From Flavobacterium sp. HBTb2-11-1 (GTDB lineage Bacteria; Bacteroidota; Bacteroidia; Flavobacteriales; Flavobacteriaceae): DNA of 64,000 nucleotides. Positions within the stretch are counted from its first letter, which is position 1. Every line of letters starts with the position of its first letter. The position numbers and the translations under genes were made by a program. The notes beneath the pieces were generated by a model. That model searched no databases. It saw only the letters and a list, made by a program, of their open reading frames with translations, and was not told the DNA's origin. The stretch is taken from the NCBI RefSeq assembly GCF_009826975.1, contig NZ_WUMO01000008.1, positions 165,854 to 229,853 on the forward strand, given 5' to 3'. Shown one piece after another: positions 19,301 through 26,300 of the stretch.

Positions 19301-19436
19301 TAGGACCGCTTGCATCAGTTACCGTTCCTGTAACTGTTGTCTGCGCTTTAGATTGAAATGAAAACGCAAACATCAGCATAAAAAAACATAAACATTTTAA
19401 ATGTCTCTGTTTACTTGCAGTAAAGTGGTTAGTCAT
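16347..19436 (-). CDS. SusC-like TonB-dependent oligosaccharide transporter
   Basis: A 1029-residue outer-membrane transporter that imports glycan oligosaccharides with energy from TonB. After a signal peptide (about 1-32, ending SKAQ) comes a carboxypeptidase-D-like Ig domain (VTGTVTDASGPIPGANVNLK to about residue 105). The hinge LKEVVVIGYGTQ follows, then the plug domain with LQGRLPGVEMTQ, IRIRGTRSL, DPLVVLDGVPF and DILKDASATAIYGSRGANG. The rest to residue 1029 is the 22-strand barrel, ending in an aromatic Phe (LFGLNLTF). It is the first gene of the PUL operon. The probable promoter and an overlapping LacI-type operator lie 98-134 bp upstream. No N-terminal sigma-signalling domain is present, so regulation is by intracellular factors rather than an ECF sigma/anti-sigma pair. 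Confidence 0.97.
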   Translation of the reverse strand: MTNHFTASKQRHLKCLCFFMLMFAFSFQSKAQTTVTGTVTDASGPIPGANVNLKGAKNGVSTSFDGTYSINVPANGVLIFSFIGLKSKEVAVNGQKNINVTLEEDANNLKEVVVIGYGTQIKEAVTGSVASLGGKELNEVPAANITQALQGRLPGVEMTQTSSKPGAAMQIRIRGTRSLTGSNDPLVVLDGVPFAGSIGDINPADIKSVDILKDASATAIYGSRGANGVILVTTLKGKKNQKATFTYNGFSGIKQVFSKYPMMDASKFAALRDYSGLYADGVDEKRNVNTDWQDSLYGSGEMISHDVSVSGGSETGAYNAGLGYYKEESVLPGQSYERFSLRAGLDQQINRSIRIGFNTNSNYSITNGDNIGTGTILQTSPLANPYNADGSLKRTVSMAADDQWVYTRKSIENLGDAYVNLNRAFSSYNNIFAEIKIPGVEGLKYRLNTGLNLRTSNAGYYEGQGVFDVNPTTLSNAAITNGWSTQWLLENLLTYDKTFAQKHTINFVGLYSNEQYTGQSSRVTRNGITSDAFQFYNLGQSEEEAVINPADQDYTQWGLTSYMARLMYSYDNRYFISGTVRSDGSSRLSPGNKWVTYPAVSAGWTLSNESFMRDIKYINLLKLRAGYGETSNQAVSPYATLGALSTRPYNFGSNNSTGVYVTELPNPNLGWEFSTTWNYGLDFGFFNNRLSGTVEYYKTNTKNLLQRVGLPATSGVSSYVANVGETQNKGYEISLNGVILDNPKGVTWSVGVNFYKNENKLVALASGASRDEANNWFVGYNINSIYDYEKVGIWQEGDPYMSILEPGPTGINQQGTVVGSIKVKYTGEYNPDGSPTRAINASDRQIIETDPDFQGGFNTNVTYKGFDFNAVGAFKSGGVLISTLYGGASYMNLLNGRRSNVDVDYWTPDNRDGEFPNPRGIRSGDNPKYMSTMGYFDASYVKIRAMTLGYTLDPNFTKNVGIDKLRLYFTVQNPFVLFSPYHDKSGMDPETNSFGDENQAVASYQRRFSVIGTNTPATRNYLFGLNLTF

Positions 19437-19533
19437 AAAAATTGATTTAATTATTAAAATTGGTTTTTGTTAGTTAGCTTTTTTACACTTTAAAAGTGAA
19501 AATCTAATATCAACTTAATAAGTGTATTTATTA

Positions 19534-19563
19534 CAAATATAGAAAAATATCTATCAAACACAA
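19534..19563 (-). promoter_or_regulatory. Predicted susC operon promoter
   Basis: On the minus strand a -7 element TATATTTG (19541 to 19534) fits the Bacteroidota TAnnTTTG consensus. A TTG at 19563-19561 lies 19 bp upstream, at the -33 position. That TTG is the end of the operator half-site, so repressor and RNA polymerase would compete. The leader to the susC ATG would be about 90 nt. Confidence 0.6.
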
Positions 19564-19576
19564 TCGGTTGTGTAAT
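19555..19576. promoter_or_regulatory. LacI-type operator at the susC promoter
   Basis: The core CAATCGGTTG lies at 19561-19570, inside longer symmetric arms ACACAA and TTGTGT. A central CG flanked by an inverted repeat is the usual LacI-family operator design. The same core occurs at 22098, 22174 and 23586 and a variant at 19882, all around the lacI-type gene. Confidence 0.75.
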
Positions 19577-19881
19577 TTTTTATTGAGAAGTACAAAAAAA
19601 ATACAGCTTAAAAAAATAATTCCTTCATAATTAAGCTTAAAAAAATAAGAATATTATAAAACAAACTATAACGTTGTAGCTATGTTTAATAAAAATTATG
19701 CGTTTTTGGGATATTCTTAAAGAAAACATAAAAATGAAAAATTCTGGTTTTTGATTTGAAAAAATTAAAATCCTTTAGATTACAGGACTGTAAACAAACA
19801 CAAAAAACCAGTAAAATCGTACATTAAACAGCAGTAACCTGATTTGCCAATCTTTAAAATTCTTAAAAATTGTCTTTAAAG

Positions 19882-19891
19882 CAATCGATTG
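19882..19891. promoter_or_regulatory. Second upstream LacI-type operator (CAATCGATTG)
   Basis: This is a fully palindromic variant of the operator core. It lies 446 bp upstream of the susC start and 14 bp from the terminator stem of the preceding operon. It is too far upstream to block polymerase at the predicted susC promoter directly, so an auxiliary looping site is the simplest reading. Confidence 0.6.
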
Positions 19892-19904
19892 TTTGTTTTA
19901 ACAA

Positions 19905-19934
19905 AAAAACCTTTCATTTTCATGAAAGGTTTTT
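19905..19934 (-). terminator. Rho-independent terminator after the NUDIX regulator gene
   Basis: A 13-bp perfect stem (19905-19917 with 19922-19934, core ACCTTTCAT) has a 4-nt loop and a run of seven T on the minus strand. It ends the GH43-regulator transcript 214 bp after its last stop codon. Confidence 0.85.
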
Positions 19935-20147
19935 AAACAAATTCTAAAAAAAACTTTTGTCTTCTCAAGTAATCGCCAATAAAATATTTCTTATATAAAT
20001 GCAAGAGAGTCGTGACACTAAATCTTCTTAAGTTATTTACATCTATTATATTTTTTTAATAAAGACACAAATAACGTTCTTCAGCTATCATATAACTCAA
20101 ATTAGAAATTAATGATTGTAATTTTACCAAATCACAATAAATTTCTT

Positions 20148-20858
20148 TTAAAAATTAAAATTGAATTTTGCATTCCAAAATATTTCATGTTTTGGCACAT
20201 TCAAACTATAAAATTCAGCAGCCCTGTTTGAGACGCCTTCTTCTTTTTCAGCAAGACCTCGAACTAATCTTCTCTGCAAAATCTTTCTTCTAAAATTAGT
20301 CTTATTGATTTCAATGCCCAATATTATTTCATACAAATGAATCACTTGAAGCAAAGTAAACTTTTCGGGCAAAAGATTGAAGCCAACTGCACTGCAACAA
20401 ATATTCTTTCGCAATTCTTTAATGCTGAAATCAATTACTCCCATATATTTTTCCTCTAAATCAGCTATATGGTGTACATCAATCCAGATTACGTTAGATG
20501 GCAATTCGTCATCATCAACTTTTTTTTCTTTGTTCACCATTGCATAATATCCGATTGAGATATTTTCTTGAAATGATGCTGATGAGTGATAACCAAATGC
20601 CCGTAATTGTTCCAAAAAGAAATCCTCTTCTGAAATATATTTTTTCAAAATCTTTTGTGCCGTTTTTAATATTGTCTCTCCCTCTTCCAAACTCGCACTA
20701 GGTAATCTCCAGTTGCCATTCGTTGCATCATTTTCATTTTTGACAAGCAAAACTTTTAAGCTCCTGTCTTCAAAACAGAATATTACACAGTCAATTTCTA
20801 TCTTATTTTCTTGACTTAAATTAAAACCTACTCTCTCTTCTGATTCTTCTTTTTTCAT
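20148..20858 (-). CDS. NrtR/AraR-like regulator: NUDIX-fold sensor plus winged helix
   Basis: A 236-residue protein of the NrtR-type regulator family, in which a NUDIX fold binds a ligand instead of hydrolysing it. The NUDIX-like domain covers residues 19-150 (EIDCVIFCFEDRSLKVLLVK, then NWRLPSASLEEGETI). The catalytic REUxEE part of the NUDIX box is replaced by QKILKK at residues 69-74, so hydrolase activity is not expected. Residues 155-236 form the winged-helix part (FTLLQVIHLYEIILG, NFRRKILQRRLVRGLAEKEE). The known relative in Bacteroides is the arabinose regulator AraR; an arabinose or xylose ligand is inferred for this one. It lies 24 bp downstream of the cytoplasmic GH43 gene and shares its operator-controlled promoter. 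Confidence 0.87.
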   Translation of the reverse strand: MKKEESEERVGFNLSQENKIEIDCVIFCFEDRSLKVLLVKNENDATNGNWRLPSASLEEGETILKTAQKILKKYISEEDFFLEQLRAFGYHSSASFQENISIGYYAMVNKEKKVDDDELPSNVIWIDVHHIADLEEKYMGVIDFSIKELRKNICCSAVGFNLLPEKFTLLQVIHLYEIILGIEINKTNFRRKILQRRLVRGLAEKEEGVSNRAAEFYSLNVPKHEIFWNAKFNFNF

Positions 20859-20882
20859 AGAAAATAAAATTAAAACTCCCTT

Positions 20883-21917
20883 TTAATCAAATAATCTTCT
20901 TATTCCGTACGGATCAATCGTTACAATCGAACCGTCTTCCAGATACTCTATCTTGGTCACTTTCATGCTTCGCAAATGCGTCACGCCTTTTGAAAGGCTC
21001 GAATCGTGGTAGAACAGATACCATTCCCCTTCCACTTCGCAGATCGAATGGTGCGACGTCCAGCCTATCACCGGATTCAGGATTCTTCCCTGATACGTAA
21101 ACGGCCCGTACGGACTGTCTCCGATTGCATAGCAGATGAAATGCGTGTCTCCCGTCGAATACGAGAAATAGTATTTTCCGTTGCATTTGTGCACCCACGA
21201 AGCCTCAAAAAAACGGCGCGCATTATCCCCTGCCAGAAGCCCATTTCCGTTTTCGTCCAAAATCTGGATTTCTCTCGGCTCTTCAGCAAACTCGAGCATA
21301 TCATCTCTTAACAAAGCCACAATCGGCCCCAAGGCTTTTTCGCCCGCAAGAGGCTCTTCATTGTTTTCATGATATTCATTATTGCGGTATTTCTGAAGCT
21401 GTCCGCCCCAGATTCCCCCAAAATAGATGTAATGTTTCCCATCTTCATCTTCAAAGACCGCAGGATCGATGCTGTAGCTGCCTTTTATGGCGTCTTTTTC
21501 AGGAACAAAAGGTCCGACTGGCGAGTCTGAAACCGCTACGCCGATCTGGAAAATTCCGCTGGCGCGTTTGGCAGGGAAATACAGATAATACTTTCCGTTC
21601 TTATGTGCGGCATCGGGCGCCCACATCTGCTTTTCGGCCCAGGCAACGTCATCCACATGCAATGCAACCCCATTGTCGACAGCTTCCGATGAAATGTCCT
21701 CCATCGAAAAGACATGGTAATCCTCCATTCCGAAATGGTCGCCGTTGTCATTAAATGGAATCCCCGCATCGATGTCGTGCGACGGATAAATGTAAATCTT
21801 TCCGTTGAATACATGCGCCGAAGGATCGGCGGTGTAGATATGGGAAACTAAAGGCTTGGAAATTGCCAGATTGCTTATTTCTTCAAAATTAATGTGTTCA
21901 ATGCTGTCTTCAGGCAT
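20883..21917 (-). CDS. Cytoplasmic GH43 beta-xylosidase/arabinofuranosidase
   Basis: A 344-residue GH43 enzyme with no signal peptide, so it acts in the cytoplasm on imported short oligosaccharides. The catalytic triad is readable: base Asp31 (YTADPSAHVFNGKIYIYPSH), Asp151 (YSIDPAVFEDEDG) and acid Glu238 (FFEASWVHKCNGKYYFSYS). The single-domain length suits the short GH43_1-like enzymes. Base composition stands out: hand counts give 31 of 60 G+C at 21001-21060 and 27 of 60 at 21241-21300, against 16 of 60 at 20401-20460 in the neighbouring regulator gene. That could mean later acquisition or codon selection for high expression. It shares a transcript with the NUDIX-type regulator. Its promoter carries a LacI-type operator. 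Confidence 0.92.
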   Translation of the reverse strand: MPEDSIEHINFEEISNLAISKPLVSHIYTADPSAHVFNGKIYIYPSHDIDAGIPFNDNGDHFGMEDYHVFSMEDISSEAVDNGVALHVDDVAWAEKQMWAPDAAHKNGKYYLYFPAKRASGIFQIGVAVSDSPVGPFVPEKDAIKGSYSIDPAVFEDEDGKHYIYFGGIWGGQLQKYRNNEYHENNEEPLAGEKALGPIVALLRDDMLEFAEEPREIQILDENGNGLLAGDNARRFFEASWVHKCNGKYYFSYSTGDTHFICYAIGDSPYGPFTYQGRILNPVIGWTSHHSICEVEGEWYLFYHDSSLSKGVTHLRSMKVTKIEYLEDGSIVTIDPYGIRRLFD

Positions 21918-22069
21918 AGTGATATTTTTCTTTAATAATTAACTTCTTCTTTCTTTCAGTTCCGTTTCGGTGAAATCTAAAAATTCTGTGAACTGAATTT
22001 TATTCTCTTTGCTTGGCTATGCAATTGTCTCTTTTTTCACAATCGCTAGGATAATAGTTTCAGAAATGG

Positions 22070-22100
22070 CAAAAATAATATTGTTTCCTGATAAAAACAA
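22070..22100 (-). promoter_or_regulatory. Predicted promoter of the cytoplasmic GH43-regulator operon
   Basis: On the minus strand a -7 element TATTTTTG (22077 to 22070) follows a TTG at 22100-22098 by 20 bp. As at susC, the TTG belongs to the operator core CAACCGATTG. A better -7 match, TAAATTTG at 22144-22137, has no TTG at the right distance, so which one is used is open. Confidence 0.5.
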
Positions 22101-22107
22101 TCGGTTG
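22098..22107. promoter_or_regulatory. LacI-type operator CAATCGGTTG, GH43 promoter
   Basis: Identical ten-base core to the susC operator. It overlaps the predicted -33 box of the GH43-regulator promoter and lies 181 bp before the GH43 start codon. Confidence 0.72.
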
Positions 22108-22173
22108 TGTAAAATTATACAAAAAAACATACTATGCAAATTTAGTTTCTTTATTTAGGCTATTTCTAATTAA

Positions 22174-22183
22174 CAACCGATTG
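22174..22183. promoter_or_regulatory. LacI-type operator in reverse orientation
   Basis: The core reads CAACCGATTG on the plus strand, the exact reverse complement of the other sites. It lies 76 bp, about seven helical turns, from the operator at 22098, so two repressor dimers would sit on the same face of the DNA. Confidence 0.68.
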
Positions 22184-22290
22184 CTAATATGCTTAATCAA
22201 AAACTTATTAAATTCTAGTTCGGCTAGTTTTTTAAGACTTTCAAATTCAAAATATTCATAGTATTATTTCCTTTAATTTAATGTGACAAA

Positions 22291-22331
22291 AAAGAAACTG
22301 CTACTACATAAAATGCAATAGCAGCTTCTTT
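22291..22331 (-). terminator. Terminator after the lacI-type gene
   Basis: AAAGAAACTGCTA (22291-22303) pairs with TAGCAGCTTCTTT (22319-22331) with one mismatch, followed on the minus strand by a T run. It starts 16 bp after the regulator stop codon. Confidence 0.75.
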
Positions 22332-22346
22332 TAAGTACAAAAAATT

Positions 22347-23378
22347 TTAAACTTTCTTCGAAGATTCACGCACCAGTACTTCAGTATTTAAAAAAGTAAT
22401 TTCTTTTGCTTCTTCTTCTTTATGAAATTCTATAGTATCAATGACAATATTTGCTGCCGCTTTTCCCATTTTTTCTGCAGGATGGGTAATAGTTGTAATA
22501 TTCGGCTCGATTATCTCTGAAATGGGGTCATTGTTAAAACCAATTACAGCAAAATCCTGAGGAACTTTAATTCCTTTCTTTTTTGCTGTTTGTACAGCGC
22601 TAACCGCAAGAATGTCTCCTGGCGCAAAAAGTCCATCAGGTGGCGATTTTAGCCCAAACAGTTTATTGCAGGCTTTAACGCCAGCATCATAAGTCATTGC
22701 TTTCAGATTTATAATCAATTCCTCTCTCAATGGCAGGCCATAATCAGCTAGTGCATCTGCATAGCCTCTTTTCCTTTCATTATAAAGATTGCCAAATTCA
22801 GCACCAGCTGTCATATGTGCAATTCTTTTACAGCCTTGTTCTATAAGATGTTTTGTTGCTTTATATCCAGCGGTATAATTATCAATAACCACTCTAAAAG
22901 TATTAAAGTCCTTTGGCACACGGTCAACAAATACAAGAGGAATATTATTATTTGAAAATTGCTGAAAGTGTGAAGTGTCTTTTGTCTCCATTGCCAACGA
23001 ACAAATAACACCGCTGACCCTACTGCTATAAAGCGATTTAGTCATATTAACTTCTTCTTCATAAGAATCATGCGACTGCATAATAATAACAGAGTAATCA
23101 GATTTTCTGGCAGTGATTTCGATACCGCTAATTAAAGATGATAAGAAAGGCTGTGTGATAGTTGGAATTAAAACGCCAATCGTTTTAGATTTGTTGCCTC
23201 TTAGTCCCGCTGCCAAAGTATTGGGAACAAATCCCATTTCTTCGGCTGTCTTTTTAACTTTCTTAATAGTCTTATCGCTTATGGTATGATGGTCTTTTAA
23301 AGCTCTTGAAATTGTCGATGTAGCTAGATTAAGTCTCTTTGCAATATCATAAATTGTTACATGTCTGTGTTCTTCCAT
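22347..23378 (-). CDS. LacI-family transcriptional regulator of the xylan locus
   Basis: A 343-residue LacI/GalR regulator. The DNA-binding domain covers residues 1-60: VTIYDIAKRLNLATSTISRA is the helix-turn-helix, and GFVPNTLAAGLRG holds the hinge helix that opens the minor groove at the central CG of the operator. Residues 65-340 form the periplasmic-binding-protein-like sensor domain (KTIGVLIPTITQPFLSSLIS, then GVICSL, PLVFVDRVP and GLFAPGDILAVSA). Five operator-like sites lie near the PUL promoters around it, and one is 207 bp upstream of its own start, so autoregulation is likely. The effector, probably a xylo-oligosaccharide or pentose derivative, is inferred. Confidence 0.94.
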   Translation of the reverse strand: MEEHRHVTIYDIAKRLNLATSTISRALKDHHTISDKTIKKVKKTAEEMGFVPNTLAAGLRGNKSKTIGVLIPTITQPFLSSLISGIEITARKSDYSVIIMQSHDSYEEEVNMTKSLYSSRVSGVICSLAMETKDTSHFQQFSNNNIPLVFVDRVPKDFNTFRVVIDNYTAGYKATKHLIEQGCKRIAHMTAGAEFGNLYNERKRGYADALADYGLPLREELIINLKAMTYDAGVKACNKLFGLKSPPDGLFAPGDILAVSAVQTAKKKGIKVPQDFAVIGFNNDPISEIIEPNITTITHPAEKMGKAAANIVIDTIEFHKEEEAKEITFLNTEVLVRESSKKV

Positions 23379-23585
23379 TTACTATATGATTAGTCGTAAA
23401 TTTTAAATATAATTTAAAAAATTGGTCACGTATTTTCAATACCACATCCTCCATTTTGCATAACGAATTTACTGACAATCAATATAAAACGCAATTTTTA
23501 TCATAAAAAATCATCAATACGACAGCAAAATGGCATTATTTTTTAAATAAAGCTCTAAAGTTAAAATATTTTTCTTTTCTTTACA

Positions 23586-23595
23586 CAATCGGTTG
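23586..23595. promoter_or_regulatory. LacI-type operator between lacI-type gene and GH3 operon
   Basis: Core CAATCGGTTG, preceded by ACA. It lies in the 281-bp gap between divergent genes, 64 bp before the GH3 start, so it can control both directions. No exact TAnnTTTG stands at the correct distance on either strand; TAACTTTA (minus strand, 23563-23556) is the nearest for the regulator gene. Confidence 0.7.
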
Positions 23596-23659
23596 CAATT
23601 TATTTTTTTTATAAAAATACAGCACTCCATCAGTCGCAACATCAGTAAAAATTATTCAT

Positions 23660-26287
23660 ATGAAAACAAAAAAATTAAAGTATCAAATTCTGATATTAAT
23701 CTCACTTTGGTGCACGGCACAGAATAAGAACCCTAAATTTCCATTTCAAAATACTGATCTTACTTTTGAAGAACGAGTAGAAAACTTAGTAGGGCAATTA
23801 ACGTTAGAAGAAAAAGTAGCCCAAATGTTAAATGCAGCGCCTGCCATACCACGACTAGGAATTCCAGCTTATGACTGGTGGAATGAAACACTTCACGGTG
23901 TTGCAAGAACTCCCTTTAAAACAACAGTTTTTCCACAGGCTATTGCAATGGCTGCTACTTTTGATAAAAATTCACTTTTCAAAATGGCGGATTATTCTGC
24001 TCTAGAAGGCAGAGCCATTTACAATAAAGCGGTTGAGCTTAATAGAACTAACGAACGCTATTTAGGACTTACCTATTGGACTCCAAATATTAATATTTTT
24101 AGAGATCCAAGATGGGGACGCGGACAAGAGACTTATGGAGAAGATCCCTTTCTGACAGCCGTTTTAGGAGATGCTTTTGTAAAAGGCCTACAAGGAGATG
24201 ATCCTAAATATCTAAAAGCAGCAGCCTGTGCAAAACATTACGCAGTACATAGCGGACCAGAATCTCTACGCCATACTTTTGATGTAGATGTAACGCCTTA
24301 TGAACTTTGGGATACTTACCTTCCCGCCTTTAAAAAATTAGTTACCAGTTCTAACGTTGCAGGAGTTATGTGTGCCTACAACGCATTCAGAACGCAGCCT
24401 TGCTGTGCCAGCGACATTTTAATGAATGATATTCTAAGAAATCAATGGAATTTTAACGGTTATGTCACATCGGACTGCTGGGCGATTGATGATTTTTTCA
24501 AAAACCATAAAACACATCCTGATGCGGCATCTGCTTCAGCCGATGCAGTACTTCATGGAACCGATATTGACTGCGGAACAGACGCTTACAAATCGCTTGT
24601 TCAAGCTGTCAAAAATGGTCAAATTACCGAAAAACAAATTGATGTTTCTGTAAAACGCCTTTTTATGATCCGTTTCAGACTAGGCATGTTTGATCCGGTA
24701 GCAATGGTAAAATATGCTCAGACTCCAAATTCGGTTTTAGAATCGGATGAACACAAGGATCACGCTTTAAAAATGGCTAGACAATCTATAGTATTGCTTA
24801 AAAATGATAAAAATACGCTTCCATTAAGCAAAAAACTGAAGAAGATCGTTGTCCTAGGTCCAAATGCAGATAATTCAATCTCCATACTTGGCAATTACAA
24901 TGGAACACCTTCCAAACTAACAACAGTTTTACAAGGTATTAAAGAAAAAGTTGGACCAGAAACCGAAGTAGTTTATGAAAAAGCCATCAACTTTACCAAT
25001 GACACATTATTGGTTTATAAAGATCTTAAAAACCGTTATTCTTATGAAGGAAAACAAGGTTTTAAAGCTGAATATTTTAATAACAATACATTGTCTGGCA
25101 ACCCTGAAACTATAAGAACTGAATCTGAAATAAATAATTTCTGGCAGGAAGGAGCAATGGTTACCAAAAACATCAAAGCAAATCATTTTTCGGCACGCTA
25201 TACTACTAACTTTAAAGCAGATGAAGATGGTTCTATTACTTTTGAAATCGCTGCAGATGATGGCTATAGATTTATTGTTGATGGAAAAGAAGTTATAGAC
25301 GCTTGGGGGAAAAACAGATGGGGAGCAAAAACCTACAAACTGCAAACCAAAAAAGATTCTGTTTACAAATTAGTGTTGGAATACTGGCAAGGTGAAGGAA
25401 AAGCTGAAGTGTCTCTGCAAACAGGGAATTTTATAAAAACAGATTTTGCTAATCTAATTGAACGCCATAAAAATGCAGATGCCTTCATTTTCGCTGGAGG
25501 AATTTCTCCTCAACTTGAAGGAGAAGAAATGCCAGTTAATGCGCCTGGATTTAATGGCGGAGACCGTACTTCTATCCTGCTTCCAGAAGTGCAGACAAGA
25601 CTTCTAAAAACACTTCAATCTTCTGGAAAACCAGTAGTTTTCCTAATGATGACCGGCAGTGCAATTGCTGTGCCTTGGGAAGCAGAAAATATTCCAGCAA
25701 TACTTAATATTTGGTACGGCGGACAAGCTGCTGGAACGGCTTCTGCCGACGTTATTTTTGGAGATTATAATCCAGCAGGAAGACTTCCTGTAACCTTTTA
25801 TAAAGACGATTCTGATTTACCATCTTTTGTTGATTACAAAATGGATAATAAAACATATCGCTACTTTAAAGGCACCCCATTATACGGCTTTGGTTATGGA
25901 TTAAGTTATACAGAGTTCAAATACAGTGCATTAAAAACTTCATCAAAAATAAAAAAAGGACAGCCAATCACTATTTCCGTCAAAGTAACAAATTCAGGAA
26001 AGATGGCAGGAGAAGAAGTCTCTCAGCTATATATAATTAATCAAAATACCTCAATAAAAACGCCTTTAAAAAGTCTTAAAGGCTTTGAAAGATTTAATTT
26101 GAAACCTGGCGAAAGTACTATTGTCAAATTTAATCTTTCTCCAGAAGATCTCTCCTATGTGACAGAAGACGGAAGCTTAAAACAGTATGGAGGCAAAATT
26201 CAGATAGCAGTTGGAGGCTCTCAACCAGATGAAAAAAATCAAACAAAAACCAATATAATAACTCAAACTCTAGAAATAGAAAAATAA
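23660..26287 (+). CDS. GH3 beta-xylosidase with inserted PA14 domain
   Basis: An 875-residue exported GH3 enzyme that removes terminal xylose from xylo-oligosaccharides. A signal peptide ends near CTAQ (residue 21). The TIM barrel covers about 35-345, with DPRWGRGQETYGEDPFL, AACAKHYAVHSGPE (KH substrate motif) and the nucleophile Asp272 in YVTSDCWAIDDF. The C-terminal sandwich begins near residue 370 (ARQSIVLLKNDKNTLPLSKK). It is interrupted by a PA14 module at about 465-600 (GFKAEYFNNNTLSG, with ADDGYRFIVDGKEVIDAWGK) and resumes to a fibronectin-like tail (GEEVSQLYI). GH3 proteins with PA14 inserts in xylan loci are usually beta-xylosidases; glucosidase activity is the alternative. It is divergent from the lacI-type gene and 13 bp before the transketolase gene. 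Confidence 0.93.
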   Translation: MKTKKLKYQILILISLWCTAQNKNPKFPFQNTDLTFEERVENLVGQLTLEEKVAQMLNAAPAIPRLGIPAYDWWNETLHGVARTPFKTTVFPQAIAMAATFDKNSLFKMADYSALEGRAIYNKAVELNRTNERYLGLTYWTPNINIFRDPRWGRGQETYGEDPFLTAVLGDAFVKGLQGDDPKYLKAAACAKHYAVHSGPESLRHTFDVDVTPYELWDTYLPAFKKLVTSSNVAGVMCAYNAFRTQPCCASDILMNDILRNQWNFNGYVTSDCWAIDDFFKNHKTHPDAASASADAVLHGTDIDCGTDAYKSLVQAVKNGQITEKQIDVSVKRLFMIRFRLGMFDPVAMVKYAQTPNSVLESDEHKDHALKMARQSIVLLKNDKNTLPLSKKLKKIVVLGPNADNSISILGNYNGTPSKLTTVLQGIKEKVGPETEVVYEKAINFTNDTLLVYKDLKNRYSYEGKQGFKAEYFNNNTLSGNPETIRTESEINNFWQEGAMVTKNIKANHFSARYTTNFKADEDGSITFEIAADDGYRFIVDGKEVIDAWGKNRWGAKTYKLQTKKDSVYKLVLEYWQGEGKAEVSLQTGNFIKTDFANLIERHKNADAFIFAGGISPQLEGEEMPVNAPGFNGGDRTSILLPEVQTRLLKTLQSSGKPVVFLMMTGSAIAVPWEAENIPAILNIWYGGQAAGTASADVIFGDYNPAGRLPVTFYKDDSDLPSFVDYKMDNKTYRYFKGTPLYGFGYGLSYTEFKYSALKTSSKIKKGQPITISVKVTNSGKMAGEEVSQLYIINQNTSIKTPLKSLKGFERFNLKPGESTIVKFNLSPEDLSYVTEDGSLKQYGGKIQIAVGGSQPDEKNQTKTNIITQTLEIEK

Positions 26288-26300
26288 TTATTTAGTAGTA

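Larger units (their letters stand above)
19437..20147. other. 711-bp regulatory gap upstream of susC
   Basis: This AT-rich stretch separates susC from the NUDIX-type regulator gene; both are read leftwards. It holds the susC promoter (19534-19563), two LacI-type operators (19561-19570 and 19882-19891) and the terminator of the upstream operon (19905-19934). I saw no coding potential or RNA gene in the rest. The two operators are 321 bp centre to centre, a distance that would allow repressor looping. Confidence 0.7.
21918..22346. other. 429-bp gap between lacI-type gene and cytoplasmic GH43
   Basis: It contains the lacI terminator (22291-22331), two operators (22098-22107 and 22174-22183) and two possible minus-strand -7 elements: TATTTTTG at 22077-22070 and TAAATTTG at 22144-22137. 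A further near-palindrome, TGTGTAA-AA-TTATACA (22106-22121), abuts the first operator and could be the site of a second regulator. No gene is visible. Confidence 0.65.

Noticed and set aside
19571..19881. Possible small RNA or leader peptide between the two susC operators
   Set aside because: I found no terminator, conserved stem or plausible frame there. It is simply AT-rich.
20883..21311. Several overlapping 60-100 codon frames inside the cytoplasmic GH43 gene
   Set aside because: High GC lowers stop frequency in the other frames. They carry no family signal and are shadows.
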